A stretch of DNA of 64,000 bases from Leuctra nigra (Eukaryota > Arthropoda > Insecta > Plecoptera > Leuctridae). Each line of letters opens with the position of its first letter. Positions within the stretch are counted from its first letter, which is position 1. Positions 56,025 through 64,000 of this stretch are shown here, in pieces. The translations under genes were made by a program, and so were the position numbers. Under the pieces are notes generated by a model. That model saw only the letters and a program-made list of their open reading frames with translations. It ran no database searches and was not told where the DNA came from. The stretch is taken from NCBI GenBank assembly GCA_934045905.1, contig OW203766.1, positions 28,638,309-28,702,308 on the forward strand, given 5' to 3'.

Positions 56025-59000
56025 ATGGCTGTAGACGAGAAGATGTTCTTGTTTCAATCAAAATATTTCGGAAGTAAGCTGTGTGTATTTCTAGTGTTTA
56101 GCATAGTGTTTCACGTAGTGTCTAGTGACAACTGCACCAGTGTGGATTGCGTGAATGGAGAATGTGTGAAGGGCGCAGGCTGCGTTTGCTTTGACGGCTG
56201 GCAGGGACCCTCGTGCCAATTCTGTGCCGGAAAAGTCAGGTAATTAGCAAGAATATTAGTTTTAAAACAATTTAATTTCCATAATCTCTCAGTTGTTTTA
56301 AGTCATTTTGTAACAAAATTTGTTCGAGAGGATTTCGAAAATTCTTACCTACTTGTGTATTAAACAGTAAATGATTCTTGTATTGTTGACATGATCATGC
56401 TCTGAACACGTGATTTTGATATGTTACAACTAGAGCAGAAAGATTTAATGCAATCTCTTTTATTATAATATTTCATATAAATATCATTGTTGTGAAACAA
56501 TTTATAATATCTTTTAAGTTGGAAGCATTCTGGGTAATTTCTGATAACACAATAATAATAAATTGAATACACGACCTTTTAATGATGTAATCATATTTAA
56601 TACGATAAGCATACGATTTGTGATTTATCTGTATTAATTAATTACACTTTTTCTATTCAATAAATGTTTTAATTACTAATTGTTCTAAGTCTTTAATTTC
56701 CGTTTCGCTTTTCGGTAGTTTTTTTTGTGAATTTGCACGCCTAGTCTCATATTCTTAATGAAGCAATGTAACAGATTGTCTGAGACACACGGGACGATCC
56801 ACGATGGTCCAGGCAACTACTCCACCGACACCAGATGCTCGTGGCTCGTGGATGCTGGAGCCTCCAACACCACCATCCGCCTACATCTGGAGGAGTTCGC
56901 CACGGAGTGCGGCTGGGACCATCTCTATGTGTACGACGGAGATTCGGTCCAGGCGCCAGTGTTAGCTGTGCTGAGCGGACTCATGTACAAGGACGGACAC
57001 AGCATCCGTCGCATACCCGAGATCGTGGCCCGGTCGGGGTCGGTGCTGGTACATTTCAACAGTGATGCCGCGTACAACATGTCGGGGTTTAACATCACGT
57101 ACAGGTCAGCATTTCTATGTGCTAAATCCAAAAGAAAAATATAGTTCAGAACTTCAGATGGAAGATAGGAAATGAAGAACCCTAGGTGGACGGAGAATCT
57201 TTCCTAACAGAGTCTCGAACAAAGAAAATTGAAAATCATCTATTGCAGGGGTCGGCTCCTTGGAGTTTCTTGAATGGCTCTTTATAATTTAAATAAAGAC
57301 CTGCGAATCGAAAAATCTGAAAATTCGAAAAAAAGATGCCCTGCAGGCAACAATTGGAATGTTGTTTGATTCAGTTTGTTCATTTTAGAATGCCAGTATC
57401 ACTTTTAAATTTTTGAAATTCTAAAGAAAACATCTGGCGAGGCCACAATTTGAAGGATATTTTACACAGTTTGTTCAATATAGAGATCCAGAATCATTTT
57501 TAAATTGTTGAAATTCTAAAAAAGACGCCCTGCGGAGGGGGGGGGGGGGAGGGGGCAACAACTTGGGGGCTTCGTCAAAATATCAAAAGAAGCAAGTAAT
57601 TCAAATTATTATTTTCGGTGTATTATATTTTATTGCCTCTACTATGCGCCTCCCATTATTATCTAAATTATTACATTTGGGAAATCAGCTCCTTTACCAA
57701 AAAAGGTTGCCGACCCCTGATATACTGCGTGACCAAAACAAAATCTAAAAATAATTGTGTTTTTTAAATATAAAAACAGTGAATATTTTACCAATCTAGA
57801 GGAAGAAAACAAAAAGTAATCCCCTTGTTCTCCTGCTTAATGAATGATTCCAATTAGGTTGAACTCTTGTCCGAGCCGCTATTCCCACGCCAACTGCTCT
57901 GGTCACGGCGAGTGCGTCGACTCCGTCTGCACATGTGACGACGCCTACACGGGCCCGGCGTGCGACGTCGAGATATGTCCGAACAACTGCAGCGGGGACC
58001 ACGGAGAGTGCAACAGAGAGGAGAGGCGTTGCGACTGTCGCCAAGGATACAAGTAAAATACAACTTACAATATTGAATTGGAGGATAACGTTGGTCAAAT
58101 CCAACTGGCCGGGTCTTACGTTTCTTCCTTTTCTTGGTCCTCTTTCAGCTTATGTTCTATCCACAAGACTTCTCTTTCTAACCAACATTCCCCTTCGATC
58201 TCCCACTGCTCTCCTCTCGTCAAGATATCTTCATTAACCAAACGAATAAATAATTCCTAATGTATTAGTGTAAGTATAAGTACGTATAAAAGAAATTAGA
58301 GTGTTCCAATTTATTAGTTTGTACATCATCATGCATGGTTTGTATGTACATATAATTTTGTGATATTTAAATTACAAAACGCCAACAAATTGAGTATTAT
58401 TTGATAACGAACCCACCGCTGTGAGAGTGTTACGATGTCCATGCGCAGAGGTGACGACTGCGGTCAGCTGGCTGCGCACGGCTACTGGGAGGTCGTGCAG
58501 GAGGACGTCGCGACGCTCAGCTCGGCGTCGCACAGCGCCTCCGTCTGGCGAGACTCTCTCGTCATCGTCGGAGGAGAGTCGTACGGGAGGGCGGAGATGA
58601 TCCGTGCCTATGACGTCAGAGGTAACTGACAACCAACACAAATGTTACTTCATCCCGATGTCAAGCATATAGGTTGAGAATGTAGGGTGTGTGCCGACGT
58701 ATAGACGACGTTGGCCCGACGTCGGGAAATACGTCACCTTGTAGTATGATTATGAGGTCGACATAGACCCATCACGTTTTTATATGTGACGTATATTGAC
58801 GGTTAAAAGTAAATGCACAAAAAATGATCACTTCCATTACATTCACCCCTAATATTAAATACATTTTAATATATTTCTTGATGTCTATGTCAAGATATAA
58901 CAATTAATAAAATATGATTGGGGAGGAAATTAAATACCACCATGAATTAAATACTGATAATTATGAAATATTGGTTTTGAGGTTCACTTGCAACTTTTAA

Positions 59001-62000
59001 TTAGGTATAGGTACCAAAAAAAATAGAACATGACCGGTCAGTTTCATTACATTTTGTCATTGCTTATTCATTCATTTAATTTCTTACATATGAAATATAT
59101 TAAAATGTATTTGAAATTAGGGGTAAATGTAATGAAAGTGGCCATGGGATCACCCAAAATCATAATGAGCAATAGGGCATAAAGAGAGAGTATAGATATG
59201 GTGTGAAAAGTTCATGCAAGTAGAGAACTAGACTTGTACCATAGAGGTAAGAAGGGTACCTCTACAACTAGTAAAACTATAGTAGAACTTAACTACTAGA
59301 CGTTTTGCTGTTGACGTTTAGCTGTTATCTTGACAACAACACTGTAACTTGGCGCAGGCAGAGTGTGGGAGATGCTTCACCACACTGCCAACGCGCCCGT
59401 CCAGCGCTCCGCTCACAGCAGCGTGGTGCACGGCGACAAACTCTACATGTACGGCGGCGTCAAGCGTGACGGGACCATCTGCAACGAGCTGTGGGCGCTC
59501 GACGTCGCCGCCAAGACGTGGGAGAACATCGCCGTGCGCGGCGCCCCCCTCGCGTCGGTCGGACACACCGCCAACCTCGTGGCAGGCAAGATGGTCGTCA
59601 TCTTCGGGTACTCGCCGCTCTACGGGTACCTCAACACCGTGCAGGAGTATGTCTTCCGTGAGTGCCCAGAATAATTTATTAATCAAGAACAGTCATAAGA
59701 GAGCTGAGAAGTGAGCGTAGCCTTGAAGAGATTTTTAATCGATTTTTATCAACATCTTTTACCGTTAACAAAATAGGGTTTTGTACGAGTATTCAGAACA
59801 ATTCAATGAAAATAATTTCATAGTTTGGAATAAGTTATTAGTTTTATTTTGTCCAACAGATGTTTAGTGCCATAATTTTACTAATTTTCGGGCACTAAAC
59901 GTCTGTAGGACAAAGTAAATATAATAAACCATTACAGCTATGGAATTATTTTTATTGAACTGTTCTGAATACTCGTACAAAGCCTTATTTTGTTAACAAT
60001 TACATTGGTAAAAGATATTGATAAAAATCGATTAAAAAACTCTTCAAGGTCAAACTCACTACCCAGCCGTCTTTAGGCGGTAAAAGTGCATACGTATTTA
60101 AAATTTCATTCAAATCGGACAAACCAACTTATTTATCACTAATTTTAAGCCGGTTGGCATGCCAACTGTTGCGAAGTGTGATTGTCCCGTGCTCGTGTTC
60201 TCAGGCACTAGGAAGTGGAAGGTCGTCGACGCGCGAGGGTTCGCGGTGAAGGGCGGGTTCGGACACTGTTGTAAAGTGTGATTGTCCCGTGCTCGTGTTC
60301 TCAGGCACTAGGAAGTGGAAGGTCGTCGACGCGCGAGGGTTCGCGGTGAAGGGCGGGTTCGGACACTGTTGTAAAGTGTGATTGTCCCGTGCTCGTGTTC
60401 TCAGGCACTAGGAAGTGGAAGGTCGTCGACGCGCGAGGGTTCGCGGTGAAGGGCGGGTTCGGACACTGTTGTAAAGTGTGATTGTCCCGTGCTCGTGTTC
60501 TCAGGCACTAGGAAGTGGAAGGTCGTCGACGCGCGAGGGTTCGCGGTGAAGGGCGGGTTCGGACACTGTTGCGAAGTGTGATTGTCCCGTGCTCGTGTTC
60601 TCAGGCACTAGGAAGTGGAAGGTCGTCGACGCGCGAGGGTTCGCGGTGAAGGGCGGGTTCGGACACTGTTGTAAAGTGTGATTGTCCCGTGCTCGTGTTC
60701 TCAGGCACTAGGAAGTGGAAGGTCGTCGACGCGCGAGGGTTCGCGGTGAAGGGCGGGTTCGGACACTGTTGTAAAGTGTGATTGTCCCGTGCTCGTGTTC
60801 TCAGGCACTAGGAAGTGGAAGGTCGTCGACGCGCGAGGGTTCGCGGTGAAGGGCGGGTTCGGACACTGTTGTAAAGTGTGATTGTCCCGTGCTCGTGTTC
60901 TCAGGCACTAGGAAGTGGAAGGTCGTCGACGCGCGAGGGTTCGCGGTGAAGGGCGGGTTCGGACACTGTTGTAAAGTGTGATTGTCCCGTGCTCGTGTTC
61001 TCAGGCACTAGGAAGTGGAAGGTCGTCGACGCGCGAGGGTTCGCGGTGAAGGGCGGGTTCGGACACTGTTGTAAAGTGTGATTGTCCCGTGCTCGTGTTC
61101 TCAGGCACTAGGAAGTGGAAGGTCGTCGACGCGCGAGGGTTCGCGGTGAAGGGCGGGTTCGGACACTGTTGTAAAGTGTGATTGTCCCGTGCTCGTGTTC
61201 TCAGGCACTAGGAAGTGGAAGGTCGTCGACGCGCGAGGGTTCGCGGTGAAGGGCGGGTTCGGACACTGTTGTAAAGTGTGATTGTCCCGTGCTCGTGTTC
61301 TCAGGCACTAGGAAGTGGAAGGTCGTCGACGCGCGAGGGTTCGCGGTGAAGGGCGGGTTCGGACACTGTTGTAAAGTGTGATTGTCCCGTGCTCGTGTTC
61401 TCAGGCACTAGGAAGTGGAAGGTCGTCGACGCGCGAGGGTTCGCGGTGAAGGGCGGGTTCGGACACTGTTGTAAAGTGTGATTGTCCCGTGCTCGTGTTC
61501 TCAGGCACTAGGAAGTGGAAGGTCGTCGACGCGCGAGGGTTCGCGGTGAAGGGCGGGTTCGGACACTGTTGTAAAGTGTGATTGTCCCGTGCTCGTGTTC
61601 TCAGGCACTAGGAAGTGGAAGGTCGTCGACGCGCGAGGGTTCGCGGTGAAGGGCGGGTTCGGACACTGTTGTAAAGTGTGATTGTCCCGTGCTCGTGTTC
61701 TCAGGCACTAGGAAGTGGAAGGTCGTCGACGCGCGAGGGTTCGCGGTGAAGGGCGGGTTCGGACACTGTTGTAAAGTGTGATTGTCCCGTGCTCGTGTTC
61801 TCAGGCACTAGGAAGTGGAAGGTCGTCGACGCGCGAGGGTTCGCGGTGAAGGGCGGGTTCGGACACTGTTGTAAAGTGTGATTGTCCCGTGCTCGTGTTC
61901 TCAGGCACTAGGAAGTGGAAGGTCGTCGACGCGCGAGGGTTCGCGGTGAAGGGCGGGTTCGGACACTGTTGTAAAGTGTGATTGTCCCGTGCTCGTGTTC

Positions 62001-63782
62001 TCAGGCACTAGGAAGTGGAAGGTCGTCGACGCGCGAGGGTTCGCGGTGAAGGGCGGGTTCGGACACAGCAGCAGCTGGGATCCTCTCACTCGCAAGATCT
62101 ACGTCCACGGCGGCTTGACCTCCTCCTCCTCCTCCTTCTCCTCTTCAATGCTCAGCAACCAGCTCTACTCGTACGAGCCGGACACTCACATTTGGTAAGT
62201 AATCGTAGACCCTTAGACACATCGTCAGTTCATAATCACATGGCCAGTTCATTTGTGTTCGGTTTTTTAAAGCAATCGGTTTTTTGACGTAGAACTAAGT
62301 CCGTTCGCTGACTTCATACAGCGTAATATTAACGCGACCTCGACGCTCGATAATTGATTGGGCGAACGGGGGGGGGGGGGGGGCACGTAGATCTGTATGT
62401 TTAAACACAGTGGGTGAATCCACTTCGGTCCCTCTAGTAAACTATTGTGTGAATAAAATGACAAGACAATGTAATCGCAATGCCCAGGACCCTCCTGACG
62501 GCGACGTCGTCGTCGCGCTTCCTTCACACCTCCACGTTCACGTCCACCGGAGGCCTGATGCTGGTGCTAGGCGGCAACACCTACATCGACCCTTATCAGT
62601 CCCACGGCGCCAAGTGCTACTCCGCCGACGTCCTCGTCTACGACGCCGTCTGCGACGCCTGGACGACGCTGCCGACGCCCAAGGAGCTGCGCGCGCGCTA
62701 CGGACACTCGGCGACGGAGGTCGACGGATCGCTGTACTTACACGGCGGGTTCGACGGACAGATGCTGGCCGATGTGGTCAAGTATGTGCTGCTGCTCACA
62801 TGACATTGACTCTCAAGACTACCATTGCTATGTTTTGCTTTTTAAGATTTGTAAAAATTTATTTGAATCTATGATACATTAGTTTTACCTTGCTATGATA
62901 GAAGAAAAATACACATTATAATAAAAAATAAATCACTTCTTTTCTCTGAACATTTGTATCGTCTTCACACTCTAGCCAGGATAAGAGCTGCGTCTGTGTG
63001 CAGGTACACTCCTGGACAGTGCAGCAGCCTGATGACGCAGGACGCATGTGTGAACACGCACATCGGCACCAAGTGCGTGTGGGACACGCAGGACAGCCGC
63101 TGTCGGCAGGTCAAGTGTCGTCCTCCCGCTGTTTACTCGTTACAAGTGGTGTCTGTGTGCAGGTACACTCCTGGACAGTGCAGCAGCCTGATGACGCAGG
63201 ACGCATGTCTGAACACGCACATCGGCACCAAGTGCGTGTGGGACACGCAGGACAGCCGCTGTCGGCAGGTCAAGTGTCGTCCTCCCGCTGTTTACTCGTT
63301 ACAAGTGGTGTCTGTGTGCAGGTACACTCCTGGACAGTGCAGCAGCCTGATGACGCAGGACGCATGTGTGAACACGCACATCGGCGCCAAGTGCGTGTGG
63401 GACGCGCAGGACAGCCGCTGTCGGCAGGTCAAGTGTCGTCCTCCCGCTGTTTACTCGTTACAAGTGGTGTCTGTGTGCAGGTACACTCCTGGAAGTGCAG
63501 CAGCCTGATGACGCAGGACGCATGTCTGAACACGCACATCGGCGCCAAGTGCGTGTGGGACGCGCAGGACAGCCGCTGTCGGCAGGTCAAGTGTCGTCCT
63601 CCCGCTGTTTACTCGTTACAAGTGGTGTCTGTGTGCAGGTACACTCCTGGACAGTGCAGCAGCCTGATGACGCAGGACGTATGTGTGAACACGCACATCG
63701 GCGCCAAGTGCGTGTGGGACACGCAGGACAGCCGCTGTCGGCAGGGCAATGTCGACAGGGACATGCAGGACAGCATCTACAG
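56025..63782 (+). CDS. Attractin/distracted-like receptor, copy 2, N-terminal and kelch part, running off the right side
   Basis: Exons: 56025-56239 (signal peptide, EGF), about 56745-57104 (CUB), 57858-58052 (EGF), 58449-58621, 59358-59657, 62005-62194 and 62488-62781 (kelch), 63639-63782 (PSI-like start); phases agree at each join. Kelch signatures: LVIVGGESYG, KLYMYGG, VVIFGYSPLYGYLNTVQEY, KIYVHGG, LMLVLGGNTY, GAKCYSADVLVYD and SLYLHGGF. The order signal-EGF-CUB-EGF-kelch-PSI and the phrase FGYSxxYGY match attractin; fly distracted is the orthologous type. The family is single-pass membrane or secreted proteins in signalling and pigment/neural maintenance. Lectin and TM parts lie beyond the edge. 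An in-frame ATG at 55986 is less likely because the signal peptide follows 56025. Amplified acceptors precede two exons. Confidence 0.87.
57246..57719. mobile_element. hAT-like MITE in attractin copy 2 intron
   Basis: Ends caggggtcggc and gttgccgacccctg; flanks atctattg and atatactg are a decayed 8-bp duplication. About 95 bp longer than the paralogue at 42617-42996 because of an extra internal gccctgc repeat, and it has a G-rich run near 57537-57555. Confidence 0.78.
58826..59148. mobile_element. Foldback/MITE in kelch intron
   Basis: cattacattcacccctaata and ttaggggtaaatgtaatg, together with aaatacattttaatatattt and aatatattaaaatgtatttg, form inverted arms of about 55 bp. Non-coding. Confidence 0.7.
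59721..60049. mobile_element. Foldback element with about 155-bp arms
   Basis: Almost the whole 329 bp is an imperfect palindrome: ccttgaagag..aatcgatttttatcaa at the left, ttgataaaaatcgatt..ctcttcaagg at the right, inner gtacgagtattcagaacaa / ttgttctgaatactcgtac-like arms (one base different), and gtttagtgcc / ggcactaaac. It sits between two kelch exons. Confidence 0.88.
60163..62066 (+). repeat. 100-bp tandem array on an attractin kelch-exon acceptor (19 units)
   Basis: Exon-start positions run from 60205 to 62005 in exact 100-bp steps. Each unit has about 38 bp of intron end (gtgattgtcccgtgctcgtg ttctcag) plus about 62 bp of exon start (encoding TRKWKVVDARGFAVK GGFGH). Only the last unit continues into the exon. 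Units are nearly identical; the main variant is gttgc versus gttgt at the unit edge (units 1 and 5). 100 is not a multiple of three, so the units cannot be read as one in-frame repeat. Confidence 0.98.
62195..62487. other. Kelch intron with a G17 run
   Basis: Ordinary intron with a donor at 62195 (gtaagt) and an acceptor at 62486-62487. It holds a long G homopolymer at about 62369-62384 directly after tgggcgaac. Confidence 0.6.
62990..63782 (+). repeat. 159-bp tandem array copying a whole PSI-type exon (5 units)
   Basis: Exon starts at 63004, 63163, 63322, 63481 and 63639. Units 1-4 carry acceptor gtgtgcag, about 106 bp of exon (YTPGQCSSLMTQDAC, KCVWDTQDSRCRQ) and donor-like gtcaag, then a 39-bp intron piece. 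159 is 53 codons, so units 1-3 read open across exon and intron. Unit 4 has a 1-nt deletion (ctggaagtg for ctggacagtg) that shifts the frame. In unit 5 the donor GT is GG and the exon runs on to a donor at 63783. Alternative or repeated Cys modules are possible. Confidence 0.94.
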
Positions 63783-64000
63783 GTCAGTAAACAGGTCAAG
63801 TGAACACGCTGTTGGAAAGGAAATGATTTGCTGACAAAGATTTGATCGCATCATCCGATGAAGTCGCCAACTAGCTCTAGTAGGTGAGATCTGATTTTAT
63901 TGAAAATAACAAGGATTATTGTCAAGGAACCAGCAGATATATCGTTTAAATAACGTTTTGTCTTTGGCGAACCGAGAAATACCCGAGGGAAAATAAGAAA

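Larger units (their letters stand above)
43503..58060. repeat. Segmental duplication, unit 2
   Basis: Collinear with unit 1 (11006-43340): P450 tail, 3' flank, IR, attractin 5' exons. It is closer to the ancestral layout because it lacks the Kolobok element, the LINE, the foldback elements and the inverted block. It has its own insertion at about 52279-55935. Confidence 0.93.

Noticed and set aside
62954..63834. A repetitive secreted Cys-rich protein encoded in one open frame
   Set aside because: The frame spans intron pieces with splice signals, and unit 4 has a 1-nt deletion; it fits the PSI exon of attractin better.

Overview
This window is nuclear DNA of an arthropod, most likely an insect. 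It has intron-rich protein genes with GT/AG splice sites and GC-rich exons in AT-rich DNA, an insect-type CYP3-clan P450, a divergent ionotropic receptor (IR), an attractin/distracted-like receptor, and many DNA transposons, LINEs and SINEs. A hemipteran is possible from the style of the tRNA-derived SINE, but I cannot fix the order.

Layout: 1-2.7 kb is a non-LTR retrotransposon on the minus strand, open from ORF1 through the endonuclease into the start of the RT. 2.7-7.9 kb holds two oppositely oriented arrays of one 32-bp minisatellite around a 1.3-kb spacer with MITEs and a perfect palindrome. 8.1-8.4 kb is a complete SINE. 8.7-11.4 kb carries the last five exons of a CYP6-like P450. 12.9-18.06 kb is a complete Kolobok-like transposon (TTAA duplication, THAP-domain transposase with an intron, P2X7-tail-like second ORF). 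18.7-40.4 kb is IR copy 1, swollen by nested transposons. 41.4-43.3 kb is a 5'-partial attractin-like copy 1. 43.5-43.9 kb is a 3' P450 fragment. 46.4-51.7 kb is a compact IR copy 2. 56.0 kb to the right edge is attractin-like copy 2, which runs on through the kelch and PSI exons.

The large-scale event is a tandem segmental duplication. Unit 1 starts inside a P450 exon (about 11006) and ends just after an attractin EGF exon (about 43340). Unit 2 (about 43503-58060) repeats the same order: P450 3' end, IR, attractin 5' end. The breakpoints therefore produced a truncated attractin copy, a P450 tail fragment and a duplicated IR. Later transposon insertions account for most of the size difference (about 32 versus 14.6 kb) and give empty sites for several elements.

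The most unusual pattern is five tandem arrays, each seeded on an exon edge: a 27-bp array at the P450 stop codon, 31-bp and 124-bp arrays on two IR splice acceptors, a 100-bp array (19 units) on an attractin kelch-exon acceptor, and a 159-bp array (5 units) copying an attractin PSI exon with its splice sites. They multiply splice acceptors in front of otherwise intact exons.
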